Assembly: GCF_024323335.1 (NCBI RefSeq)
Contig: NC_066585.1
Span: forward strand, 530,738,582 to 530,802,581
Length of the DNA: 64,000 nucleotides
Origin: Lathyrus oleraceus
Lineage: Eukaryota > Streptophyta > Magnoliopsida > Fabales > Fabaceae
Reading direction: 5' to 3'
In this document: in pieces, positions 24,011 to 35,749 of the stretch
Position numbering within the stretch: the first letter of the stretch is position 1
Layout of the letters: each line of letters begins with the position of its first letter
Translations under genes and position numbers: made by a program
The notes under the pieces: generated by a model
The model's database searches: none
Seen by the model: only the letters and a program-made list of their open reading frames with translations
What the model was told of the DNA's origin: nothing

Positions 24011-24860
24011 TTGGTGCTGCAACACAAATTACACTTCTTGTCCAAAAGACTCCTCATGATTGGGGAAAATTTCCAATTCGCTCCTCATATAGACCATTCC
24101 ATGCGAGAGGCAATGTCGCATAACAACTACATAAGCACACCCCAACCGACCCTCGTTGATCTCTCCACACCGAACAACTCATATCATCAAATCGCCTCCA
24201 ACGTCGAGAACACTGATCTCCTTTTCATGGTTCTAAGGATAGAAGTGGTAGTCACAATCTTTCATGAAATGTTATCCCCAAAAATCACCCCACACTAACT
24301 TCGTATGGAAGACATACCTTATGAAGAAACACAAATTTCTGAACAAGGAAGGAACCCGCTTTCCTTAAACATCATTCAGAATCAAATCCTGAAATATCTA
24401 AAAAAAAACAAAGTTGGACAACTATGACGGGACCAAGAATCCAAAGGTGCACATTGAACATGTGGACCTTTGGTTAGAAGGGCAAATTGTACATTTTGTG
24501 AAAATATAGGTTAGAAGGGGCCGAAAGCTTAAGTGATCTCTTGGTTAGAGGTCAAGCCTACATTAACTATAAAGAAAATGTTTTAGTTGAAGAAGTGGAA
24601 AAAGGTCGAGGTTCATGAAACCCGATGAATAGTTGATCGATAGTGAGAGACTTCAACCGAAGTTGGGACGAAGGAGACCGGGGGACCCTGATAAAGGTTC
24701 TCATGCTATACTCTCTTGAACATGTCAAGATAAAAGATTTTGTAGGAATTTATTAATAGTGAGTTCAAAGAAACCATCATAAAAAAACTCGTACTCTGTA
24801 AAGGAATTAGCCAGAATTAATACGATAAGATTATATTGTTTCCATAAACGCCAGAGTTTG
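24011..24860 (+). pseudogene. gag remnant of Tat-like family T2, copy A
   Basis: A decayed coding stretch homologous to 51885-52555. Shared landmarks are TTCATGGTTCT, ATCCCCAAAAATCACCC, TGAAGAAACACAAAT and the segment encoding LDNYDGTKDPKVHIEHVD (about 24415), which resembles the start of a gypsy capsid. Several stops and shifts are present. Similarity to the other copy ends near 24850. Confidence 0.5.
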
Positions 24861-25365
24861 GATCTGCTCAATTTATTCCAAATGCATTTAATTTAGATTC
24901 AGCTATGGATACTAGACACGTGTAAAAAAAATTAATGGTTGTGATTTAATATTCTAATATTAATTAGTTTAAATAAAATTACAATGACTATTCATCTTCT
25001 CTTTCACTAGTTTTTCCTTTCTCTTTCAAAAACCTTTACCCATTCATCTTCTACCTTCTGCAAAACTCAAAGAAAACAACTCCTCTTCTTTTCAAAATTT
25101 CATTTTAACTATATTGTGCTACTAACTACTCCACCCCGTGACCGGTAGCCGCGCTGCGTAAGTTTCTTCCTCTGTGTTTTTTACTATTCATCTCGTTTTT
25201 CAAGGAGGTATTGTTGTTATTCAAATTTCATTTATTTTTATTTTGCAATATTTCTTATATACATGTACCTCATTTTATAAATGATTAATTGAAGAGGAAA
25301 AGTAACTACATATTAGAAACAATAACTCTTTTAAAAAGAAAAGACAATGAGTAAAATAATTATTT
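24861..25365 (+). other. Unassigned C/T-rich stretch
   Basis: No ORF recognised. A G-box-like ACACGTGT is at about 24934 and a C/T-rich tract follows (24988-25130), reminiscent of a plant 5' leader, ending at GCGCTGCGTAAGT, which contains a donor-like site. It may be a MULE end or an unrelated promoter. Nothing proves transcription. Confidence 0.25.
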
Positions 25366-25505
25366 TGCAATGGCGCATGCATGTGAAGGTGCCACATGCA
25401 TTGACACATGCATGTAGACATGTGAGTGTGCGCCATATCCATTGGTGCATGCATGTAGCCATGTGTGTGTGCGCCTAAGACAATGACGCATGCATGTGTG
25501 TGCTG
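25366..25505. repeat. CATGCATG-rich block, left
   Basis: Repeated GGCGCATGCATG / GTGCATGCATGTAG phrases, with at least four CATGCATG palindromes (about 25377, 25409, 25447, 25490). Similar text recurs at 44230-44560 and 48476-48620. CATGCA is also the core of the RY element bound by B3 transcription factors, so the block could be regulatory or could be subterminal transposon sequence. Confidence 0.6.
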
Positions 25506-25602
25506 ATCTATAAATACACAACCTTTCTCCTATAATTTTTCACACAACTTCTTACCCTTCTTCCATTTTCCTTTAATCTCCTTCAATTTTGTTTTCTTAA
25601 AA

Positions 25603-25929
25603 ATGTCTGAATATTCATATATTCACAAGAGAAATGTCGATTTAATCTTTTCAACAGTGCATCCTCCGATAAAGATCTGACTTTGGAATATAGAAACGTT
25701 AGAACATCTTAATAGGACTTTAAACCGTTGGTTAGATGGAGAAATTGTAGAGAATGAAAGGATCTGAAGAATTCAATGGCTTGAGTCCATGTTCAACCAA
25801 AATAGAGAAGTTCATGTATGAGTGGATATTAAGACTGATAGAGACGTTCACATGATGATGTATACTATGTTCAAAATTATTTTGATGGTTGTAATCGCAT
25901 ATTTATGTTGTTGCAATCGCATATTTTGA
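25603..25929 (+). pseudogene. Small broken ORF at the MULE end
   Basis: The frame from ATG at 25603 (MSEYSYIHKRNVDLIF) to TGA at 25927-25929 is 108 codons long and contains three TGA stops, the first at 25678-25680. Each stop stands where arginine CGA would be plausible. A TATA-like CTATAAATAC is at about 25508, 95 bases upstream. The C-terminal part (KTDRDVHMMMYTMF) is reminiscent of short N-terminal modules found with MULE transposases. Its end overlaps the minus-strand transposase by 53 bases. The product is unknown. Confidence 0.4.
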
Positions 25930-26742
25930 CTTCATTATGATCCATGGACTCAGCAACAATGTACCAACCTTCAGTACATTCAAACACCGTGGCCACATAT
26001 GGGTTATCTTTGGAAGCTTCCTCTTTAATGAATTTCATTGAAGCATCACTGAACAACTGCCCAGATTGTAACACTGAACTCTATTTGGAACGTATGGTCT
26101 CAAACATCGCCCCTAGCCTGAAATAGGTTGCTTGCACTAAAGCGGTTATGGGTAGGTTTCAGATGCCTTTGAAAACAAATTTCATTGATTCCACAGAGAT
26201 TTGTTGTCATGTGGCCCCAACGTTGACTGTTGTCGTATACCCTAGTCCATTTCTCCAATGGAATATTGTTGATCCACCTTACTGCATTTGTGTTTGACAA
26301 TCTGATGTCTTCACTGAAGTGTTTGAAAGAAGGTTCTGTTAATGCATATCCTGCATTGACAACCTTCTTCTACAACATTTTGTCTTTGATCTCCTGCATG
26401 AAATTTTGAGCAATATGTCTAATGCAATAGACATGCGTCGATGGAGGATCCTGCCAGCCATTATCAATGTTTTTGTAGCCACTAACTATTGAAGGGTTTC
26501 AATCTGAGGTCAAACATAAGTTAGACTGAGCAGGAACGTGAAATCAAAGATTTTTTAGGTAAAAACTCCATCCCCCAATAGTTTCCCCTTCAACTAGGGA
26601 AAAGGCGATTGGAAAAATGTTGTTGTTGCCATCTTGTGCCACTGCCATCAGTAGCGTTCCTTTATATTTCTCGTACAACCATGTACCATCAATTTGCATA
26701 ATAGGTTTACAAAAATAAAAACCTTTGATGCATGGTTGATAC
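25877..26742 (-). pseudogene. MULE (MuDR-type) transposase, C-terminal part
   Basis: On the minus strand the copia insertion is followed by YQPCIKGFYFCKPIMQIDGT (26740-26680), containing the first catalytic Asp, then YKGTLLMAVAQDGNNNIFPI, a broken second catalytic region (LTSD, stop, NPSI), HVYCIRHIAQNFMQ and RWGHMTTNLCGINE (about 26215). The last part (EVKICDCNN, about 25925) looks like the start of a SWIM-type C-x-C zinc finger, but the remaining ligands are missing. Several stops and shifts are present. It joins the N-terminal part at 42993-44157 across the copia element. Confidence 0.8.
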
Positions 26743-28090
26743 TAAAGGAAAATAGCGATCCAAAACGCAGTGGAATTTAAAATTTTCTCCTTTAGTGATC
26801 CTTACGAATGGGCATGATCAGTGATAGAATCGTTACTTCTTATGACGATTGAAACCTTTGATGCAGATCTAGCAGAGCGATCACGAATGTTGAACGATGT
26901 CAACGCCTCTACTCAGTCCACACAAACGAATTCCTTCAATCTCAGTGCTAGCTGCTACGAATGAAGACTTTGAGTGAGAGAGAGAGAAACGAAATTGCAA
27001 AAACTACACAAATGCTTTTGCACAAGGGTTCTATTTATAGACCCTCTTGTGTGGGCTATAAGCTAAAAATCCGACTTAAGTGTATGTGGCCCATATCTTA
27101 TAATATGCCAAAATCACTTAAGCGCGTGGTACCTTACCATATTTCGTATTCTACTTAAGTACACCGTACCTTACGATGTTCTAAAATTCACTTAAGTGCA
27201 CCGTACCTTACGGTGTTCCTTAGTTACTCTATCTCTCATCAATCCGCCCTTTTGTGTGTGACCTTGTAGGTTTTCGCGGCATTGGCAATTATATTAAATC
27301 ACGTATTTAACATAATAAACAATAAGCGGTATCTAGCAACACATCACTGCTACCCAAGACATGAAAATGTCATGTGATCTGACAAATCCTTTTTGTGATA
27401 ATACTTATGTGTATAATTACCCTTTTGCCCTTATGTCTATATTGAACACAAGACATAGACTGTGTCATCCTTGTCCAGTTCAATATTGGGCCCATAGACA
27501 TTTATCCTGTTACGCAGGATGGGAAAATTCCATCTAGGTCAGTCATGTCCCTTAGCATGCTTCGTGGAGTACCCATAAACTGTCTTTATAGTAATCCAGT
27601 TACGGACAATGTTTGATCAACAATAAGGCACTCGACTCTACATCTAGGGTCCATAGTGGTTTAAGGTCGAAGGGTGGTATACACCATTATCACCATGAGA
27701 ATAACTTATGACACTTTGCATAACATTCTATATAGTATTCTCATAGCGGGTCAATCCAAGATAAATATTACTCTTAATATTCATACCTATGTTTAAGACT
27801 TGATAACTCTTTATCCATGATCCATGAGATGTGATCATCAGTCTACAAACATAATTGTCTCAATGCTTTAATGTTATCCCACTTCACAATAAAGCTCGAC
27901 TACAGATACTTTAAGAATAGTGTCCTTATGTTTAATGTGGTCTCATAATCAAGTCACACTTGATGCATTAAACGGACTAGCTATTCTAGGGACTTTATTA
28001 AACAACCGTAATAAAGAAAAAGCCTTTTATTATTAATAAATAATTCGATACAAGTACCAAAAGTATTGGCCTCTAGGGCTTACACCAACA
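26743..28090 (-). repeat. 3' LTR of E1
   Basis: In + orientation it runs from TAAAGGAAAATAG to CTTACACCAACA; on minus it starts TGTTGGTGTAAGCC. The final CA is mutated to TA. A TATA box for minus-strand transcription (CTATAAATAG) is at 27031-27040. It is the same length as the right LTR (41645-42992). Confidence 0.85.
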
Positions 28091-28104
28091 ATCTCCCACT
28101 AGCA
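28091..28104 (-). other. Polypurine tract of E1
   Basis: On minus the sequence is TGCTAGTGGGAGAT directly before the 3' LTR, placed to prime plus-strand DNA synthesis. The identical tract precedes the 3' LTR of E2. Confidence 0.65.
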
Positions 28105-31021
28105 CTAGAGCCAATCAGGCATACCCCTTATGCCCATTGATCTAGTATGGCCATCATGCTTCTGCTGTGCAAGAGGCTTTGTCAGTGGGTCAACAATATT
28201 GTCAAGTGTAGGTACTCTGCATATTTTCACATCTCCTCTGTCTATTATCTCTCGAATGAGGTGATAACGCCTAAGTATGTGTTTGGATCGTTGGTGAGAT
28301 CTAGGTTCCTTAGCTTGTGCGATAGCACCATTGTTATCACAATAGAGACCAATGGCATCCACAACTCTAGGAACTATGCCAAGTTCACTAATGAACTTTT
28401 TGATCCAAACAACTTCCTTTGCTGCACTTGAGGCAGCAATATACTCGGCCCCGGTTGTAGAATCAACAATTATATCTTGCTTTGAACTTTTCCAGCTCAC
28501 AGCGCCACCGTTTAAGCAAAACACATAACCAAATTGGGATCTAAAGTCATCCTTATCTGTCTGGAAGCTAGCATCAGTGTATCCAATTACAACCAGCTCT
28601 TCCTGACCTCCATATATCAAGAATGAGTCCTTAATCCTTCTCAAATACTTAAGGATATTCTTGACAGCTACCCAATGAGCATCACCAGGATCAAATTGGC
28701 ACCTACTCGTTGCACTTAAAGCATACGAGACATCTGGTCGAGTACATAACATGGCATACATGATAGATCCTATTGCAGATGCATATGGAATCTTATTCAT
28801 GCGATCCCTTTCTTCCTTAGTTGAAGGGGATTGTGTTTTTGATAGACACATGCCATGTTTCATAGGTATGAATCATTTCTTGAAATCATGCATATTAAAG
28901 CGTCTCAACACTTTGTCTATGTATGTACTCTGACTTAGGCCAAGCAGTTTTTGTGATCTATCTCTATAGATTATGATTCCTAATATATAGGCTGCTTCAC
29001 CTAGGTCCTTCATAGAAAAGCATTTCCCCAACCAAGAGTTTACTTGTTGTAGGGTAGGGACATCGTTTCCAATGAGTAATATGTCATCTACATATAATAC
29101 CAGGAAAATGATCATGCTCCCACTAACCTTCTTATAGACACAAGGCTCATCTTCGTTCTTGATGAATCCATATTGTTTTACTGTTTCATCAAAACGAAGA
29201 TTCCAGCTTCTGGAAGCTTGCTTTAATTCATAGATTGATCTTTGTAACTTACATATCTTTTGGGCTTCTTCAGGTATGTCAAATCCTTCAGGTTGTGTCA
29301 TGTACACATCCTGAAGAAAATTTCCATTAAGGAATGCAGTTTTGACATCCATCTGCCATATTTCATAATCATGATATGCAGCGATAGCAAGTAAAATCCG
29401 AAAAGATTTAAGCATTGCAACTGGTGAAAAGGTTTCATCATAGCCAACCCCATGAATTTGTTTATATCCTTTTGCAACTAGTCTTGCCTTATAGATATGT
29501 ACCTTACCATCCATGTCAGTCTTCTTTTTGAAGACCCACTTGCATCCTATAGGGTTAACTCCTACAGGAGGCTCTACCAAGGTCCAAACCTGGTTTGTGT
29601 ACATGGAATCCATTTCAGATTTCATGGCTTCTAGCCACTTCTCAGACTCGGGACCAGTTATTGCCTCTTGGTAGGTCACATGCTCATCTTGAGTCATGAG
29701 TAATATATCACCTTGATCAGTTATGAGATATCTATATCTCTCAGGTAGGTGACGTATCCCGCTTGACCTACGCTGGTCTTGTTCTACTTGAGCAGGTTGC
29801 TCTTCCACAACTACTTGTGTTTCCTGCTCTAATTCCTCCATGGGTGTATCAATGATTTGTAATTCTTGAATTTCTTCAAGCTCTAGTTTCCTCCCACTGA
29901 TTCCTTTGGAAATAAAATCCTTTTCTAGGAAAACTCCAGTTCGAGCGACCAACACTTTGCCCTCAGAAGGATTGTAGAAGTAATACCCTCTTGTTTCTTT
30001 AGGATACCCCACAAATAAGCATTTGTCAGATTTGGGCCCAAGCTTAGTTGAAATTTGTCATTTCACATAAACTTCGCAATCCCAAATCTGCATGTAAGAC
30101 ATATGTGGTTTCTTACCACTCCATATCTCATATGGTGTCTTCTCAACCTTTTTGGATGGAACACAGTTAAGTGTGTAAGCTGCTGTCAATAGTGCATGTC
30201 CCCAAAAGGAGTTTGGAAGATCGACGTGATTCATCATGGATCGGACCATGTCTAACATGGTTCGATTTCTTCTCTCAGATACACCATTCCATTGGGGTGT
30301 TCCAGGAGGAGTAAGTTGGGATAGAATCCCACACTCCTTCAGATGGTCATCAAACTCTAGTCTTAAATACTCACCACCTCGATCTGATTGAAGAGTTTTA
30401 ATATTCTTACCTAGTTGGTTTTGTACTTCATTCTTGAATTCCTTGAACTTTTCAAAGGACTCTGATTTGTGTTTCATTAAATACACATAACCATATCTAT
30501 TGAAATCATCGGTAAATGTGATGAAGTACTGAAAACCTCCTCTGGCTGGTATGTTCAGTGGTCCACATACATCAGTATGTATGAGGGCCAAAAGATCGTT
30601 AGCTCTTTCACCTTTTCCTGTGAATGGAGACTTTGTCATCTTTCCAATTAAACAAGATCTACATGTCTCATATGATACATAATCAAAAGAGTCCAAGAGT
30701 CCATCTTTATGGAGTTTGGAAATGCGTTTCTCATTTTTGTGGCCTAATCGACAATGCCAAAGGTAAGTTGGATTTAACTCATTAGGTTTCATTCTTTTAG
30801 TATTAATGTTATAAATAGACATTTCAAGATCAAGGACATATAGTCCATTGTTCATTTGTGCAGTAGCATAGAATATATCATTCAAATAATTTGAGCAATA
30901 ATTGTTCTTTATTATAAATGAAAAACCAAACTTGTCCAAACAAGAAACATAAATAATATTCTTGCTAATTGCAGGAACATAATAACAGTTCTCTAACTGA
31001 ATTATTAAAATATTAGGTAAA
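28105..31021 (-). pseudogene. E1 pol: integrase, RT and RNase H
   Basis: Reading leftward from the E2 insertion: end of protease region, integrase zinc finger (HCRLGHKNEKRISKLH with CRSCL), the catalytic aspartates in IHTDVCGP and QSDRGGEY and the Glu in NGVSERRNRT. The RT follows with YDETFSPVAMLKSFR, DVKTAFLNGNF and LYVDDILLIGND, then RNase H with YTDASFQTD and GAEYIAASSAAKE to the stop at 28105-28107. Premature TGA stops are at 30058-30060 (CGA in E2) and 28873-28875. Otherwise nearly complete. The few residues before 31021 are joined to E2 LTR sequence. Confidence 0.9.
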
Positions 31022-32392
31022 TGAAGGAGAACTGCCATCCAAGGCGCAAGGGAATTTAAAAATTTCTCCATTTAGTGATCCTTACGAATGGGCATGATCA
31101 GAGATAGAATCGTTACCTCTTGTGGCGATTCAAACCTTTGGTGCAGATCTCTTGTAACGATCAAAACCTTGGATACAAATCCACGGAGCGATCACGAACG
31201 TTGAACGATGACAACGTCTCTACTCAGTCCACACGAACGGGTTCCTTCAATCTCAGTGCTAGCTGGTACGAATGAAGGCTTTGAGTGAGAGAGAGAGAAG
31301 GAAACGAAATTCCAAGTCTTCACTTGAATCTCAGTCTGAGTGGAGTGACAATGCTTCTACCCAAGGGGTTCTATTTATAGAACCACTTGTGTGGGCTTCA
31401 AGCTAAAAAGCCCACTTAAGTGTATTTTGCCCCATATCTCATAATAAGCCAAAATCACTTAAGTATTTGGTACCTTACCATATTTCGTATTCCACTTAAG
31501 TGCACCGTACCTTACGATGTTCCTTAGTTACTCTATCTCTCATCAATCCGTCCTTTGTGTGTGACCCTGTAGGTTTTCGCGACGTTGGCAATTATATTAA
31601 ATCACGGATTTAACATAATAAACAGTGAGCGGTATCTAGCAACACATCACTGCTACCCAAGACACGAAAATGTCATGTGATCTGACAAAACCTCCTGTGA
31701 TAATAATTATGTGTATAATTACCCTTTTGCCCTTATGTCTATATTGAACACAAGGTATAAACCGTGTCATCCTTGTCCAGTTCAATATTGGGCCCATAGA
31801 CATTTATCCTGTTACGCAGGATGGGAAAATTCCATCTAGGACACTCAAGTCCCTCAGCATGCTTCGTGGAGTACCCATCAGCTGTCTTTATGGTTATCCA
31901 GTTATGGACAACGTTGGATCAGCAACAAAGCACTCGACTCTACATATAGGGTCCATAGTGGTTTCAGGTCGAAGAGTGGTATACACTATTATCACCATGA
32001 GAATAACTTATGACACTTTGCATAACTTTCTATATAGTATTCTCATAGCGGGTCAATCCAAGATAAATATTACTCTTAATATTCATACCTATGTTTAAGA
32101 CTTGATAACTCTTTATCCATGATCCATGAGATGTGATCATCAGTCTACAAACATAATTGTCTCAATGCTTTAATGTTATCCTACTTCACAATAAAGCTCG
32201 ACTACAGATACTTTAAGAATAGTGTCCTTATGTTTAATGTGGTCTCATAATCAAGTCACACTTGATGCATTAAACGGACTAGCTATTCTAGGGACTTTAT
32301 TAAACAACCGTAATAAAGAAAAAGCCTTTTATTATTAATAAATAATTCGATACAAGTACCAAAAGTATTGGCCTCTAGGGCTTACACCAACA
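31022..32392 (-). repeat. 3' LTR of E2
   Basis: In + orientation it runs from TGAAGGAGAACTG to CTTACACCAACA. A minus-strand TATA box lies at 31371-31380 (CTATAAATAG). Confidence 0.9.
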
Positions 32393-32406
32393 ATCTCCCA
32401 CTAGCA
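32393..32406 (-). other. Polypurine tract of E2
   Basis: TGCTAGTGGGAGAT on minus, directly before the 3' LTR. Confidence 0.65.
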
Positions 32407-34488
32407 CTAGAGCCAATCAGGCATACCCCTTATGCCCATTGATCTAGTATGGCCATCATGCTTCGGCTGCGCAAGAGGCTTTGTCAGTGGGTCAGCAATA
32501 TCGTCAAGTGTAGGTACTTTACATATTTTCACATCTTCTCTATCTATTATCTTTCGAATGAGATGATAACGCCTAAGTATGTGTTTAGATCGTTGGTGAG
32601 ATCTAGGCTCCTTAGCTTTTGCGATAGCACCATTGTTATCACAATAGAGACCAATGGGATCCACAATGCTAGGGACTATGCCAAGTTCACTAATGAACTT
32701 TTTGATCCAAACAGCTTCCTTTGCTGCACTTGAGGCAGCAATATACTCGGCCTCGGTTGTAGAATCAATAACTGTATCTTGCTTTGAACTTTTCCAGCTC
32801 ACAGCGCCACCGTTCAAGCAAAACACATAACCAGATTGCGATCTAAAGTCACCCTTATCTGTCTGGAAGCTAGCATCGATGTAACCAATTATAGCCAACC
32901 CTTCCTGACCTCCATATATCAAGAATGATTCCTTAGTCCTTCTCAAGTACTTAAGGATATTCTTAACAGCTACCCAATGGGTATCACCAGGATCAGATTG
33001 GTACCTACTCGTTGCACTTAAAGCATACGAGACATCTGGTCGAGTACATAACATGGCATACATGATAGATCCTATTGCAGATGCATATGGAATCTTATTC
33101 ATGCGTTCCCTTTCTTCCTTAGTTGAAGGGGATTGTGTTTTTGATAGACACAGGCCATGTTGCATAGGCATGAATCCTTTCTTGGAATCATGCATATTAA
33201 AGCGTCTCAGCACTTTGTCTATGTATGTACTCTGACTTAGGCCAAACAGTTTTCGTGATCTATCTCTATAGATTCTGATTCCTAATATATAGGCTGCTTC
33301 ACCTAGGTCTTTCATAGAAAAGCATTTCCCCAACCAAGACTTTACTTGTTGCAGGGTAGGGACATCGTTTCTAATGAGTAATATGTCATCTACATATAAC
33401 ATCAGGAACACGATCATGCTCCCACTAACCTTCTTGTAGACACAAGACTCATCTTCGTTCTTGAGGAATCCATATTGTTTTACCGTTTCATCAAAACAAA
33501 GATTCCAGCTTCTGGAAGCTTCCTTAAATCCATAGATTGATCTTTGTAGCTTACATATCTTTTGGGCTTCTTCTGGTATGTCAAATCCTTCAGGCTGTGT
33601 CATGTACACATCCTCAAGAAGATTCCCATTAAGGAAAGCAGTTTTGACATCCATCTTCCATATTTCATAATCATGATATGCAGCGATAACAAGTAAAATC
33701 CGATGAATTTGTTTATATCCTTTTGCAACCAGTCTTGCCTTATAGGTATGTACTTTACCATCCATGTCAGTCTTCTTTTTGAAGACCCACTTGCATCCTA
33801 TAGGATTAACTCCTACAGGAGGCTCTACCAAGGTCCAAACCTGGTTTGTGTACATGGAATCCATTTCAGATTTCATGGCTTCTAGCCACTTCTCAGACTC
33901 GGGACCAGTTATGGCCTCTTGGAAGGTCACAGGCTCATCTTGATCCATGAGTAATACATCACCTTGATCTGTTATGAGATATCCATATCTCTCAGGTAGG
34001 TGACGTATCCTGCTTGACCTACGCTGGTCTTGTTCTACTTGAGCAGGTTGCTCTTCCACAACTACTTGTGTCTCCTGCTCTAATTCCTCCATAGGTGTAT
34101 CGATGCTTTGTGATTCTTGAATTTCTTCAAGCTCTACTTTCCTCCCACTGGTTCCTTTGGAAATAAAATCATTTTCTAGGAAAACTCCAGTTCGAGCGAC
34201 AAACACTTTGCCCTCAGAAGGATTGTAGAAGTAATACCCTCTTGTATCTTTAGGATACCCCACAAATAAGCATTTGTCAGATTTGGGCTCAAGCTTAGTT
34301 GAAATTTGTCGTTTCACATAAACTTCGCAACCCCAAATCTTCATGTAAGACATATGTTGTTTCTCACCACTCCATATCTCATATGGTGTCTTCTCAACCT
34401 TTTTGGATGGAACACGGTTAAGTGTGTAAGTTGCTGTCAACAACGCATGTCCCCAAAAGGAGTTTGGAAGATCGGCGTGACTCATCAT
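32407..34488 (-). pseudogene. E2 RT and RNase H
   Basis: An open frame of 693 codons from the end of integrase through RT (DVKTAFLNGNLLEDVYM, LYVDDILLIRND) and RNase H (YIDASFQTDKGD, EAEYIAASSAAKE) to the stop at 32407. Compared with E1 it lacks 51 bases near 33703, deleting 17 residues that include the conserved DETFSPV segment before FRILL. The frame stays open but the RT should be impaired. The RNase H keeps its IDAS and EAEY motifs. Confidence 0.9.
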
Positions 34489-35229
34489 GGATCAGACCAT
34501 GTCTAACAGGGTTCGATTTCTTCTCTCAGATACACCATTCCATTGGGGTGTTCCAGGAGGAGTGAGTTGGGATAGGATCCCACACTCTTTCAGATGGTCA
34601 TCAAACTCTAGGCTTAAATAGTCACCACCTCGATCTGATCGAAGAGTTTTAATATTCTTACCTAGTTGGTTTTGTACTTCATTCTTGAATTCCTTGAACT
34701 TTTCAAAGGACTCTGATTTGTGTTTCATTAAATACACATAACCATATCTACTGAAATCATCAGTAAATGTGATGAAGTATTGAAAACCTCCTCTGGCTGG
34801 TATGTTCAGTGGTCCACATACATCAGTATGTATGAGGGCCAAAAGATCATTATCTCTTTCACCTTTTCCTGTGAATGGAGACTTTGTCATCTTTCCAATT
34901 AAACAAGATCTGCATGTCTCATATGATTCATAATCAAAAGAGTCCAAGAGTCCATCTTTATGGAGTTTGGAAATGCGTTTCTCATTTATGTGGCCTAATC
35001 GACAATGCCAAAGGTAAGTTGGATTTAACTCATTAGGTTTAACCCTTTTAGTATTAATGTTATAAATAGGCATTTCAAGATCAAGGACATATAGTCCATT
35101 GTTCATTTGTGCAGTAGCATAGAATATATCATTCAAATAAATTGAGCAACAGTTACTCTTTATTATAAATGAAAAACCAAACTTGTCCAAACAAGAAACG
35201 GAAAATATTCCTGCTAATTGCTGGTACAT
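34489..35229 (-). pseudogene. E2 integrase
   Basis: Carries the zinc finger HCRLGHINEKRISKLH/CRSCL, the catalytic aspartates (IHTDVCGP, RSDRGGDY) and Glu (NGVSERRNRT). A TGA at 34492-34494 separates it from the RT frame; E1 has CGA at the matching codon (30241-30243). A 2-bp deletion near 35200 puts it out of frame with protease. Confidence 0.85.
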
Positions 35230-35749
35230 AATAACAGTTCTCTAACTGAATTATTAAACCACTAGGTAAAGTCAATTCATAAGTTCCTACGTCTAAGGCA
35301 GCAACATTTGCTCCATTGCCAACTCGTATGTCGACTTCACCTTTTGCCAAATCTCTACTCCTTTTTAGTCCACGCACATTTGTACAAATGTGAGAACCGC
35401 ATCCAGTATCTAATACCCATGACGCAGAAGTAGATAAATTAATTTCAATAACAAAAATACCTGAAGTTGGAGTCTCTACTCTATTCTTCCTATCTTCCAG
35501 GTACTTTGGGCAGTTCCTCTTCCAGTGTGCGGTCTTACCGCAATGGAAGCAGGTGCCCTCTTTTTCTATGCTTCTACTAGGCTTCAAAGCAGCAATAATG
35601 GGTTTGGGTTTGGCAACTTCCTTGCCTTTCCCTTTATCATGTTTGAGGATAATCCTCAGGTTTCGGTACCAATCTAGAAAATTTGTCCCAGACAATTTTT
35701 CCTTGTCAAGGATTGATCGCAAGATGTTGTTAGAGGTGTTTGTTGTCAT
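35153..35749 (-). pseudogene. E2 gag with internal deletion, and protease
   Basis: Starts with the same gag N-terminus as E1 (MTTNTSNNILRSILDKEKL), but after RIILKHD jumps to KGKGKEVAKPKP. Exactly 564 bases (188 codons) of capsid present in E1 are missing, with TATCA at both break points in E1. The zinc knuckle CFHCGKTAHWKRNC and protease WVLDTGCGSH are intact. The frame ends beyond the protease because of a 2-bp deletion, overlapping the integrase frame. Confidence 0.85.
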
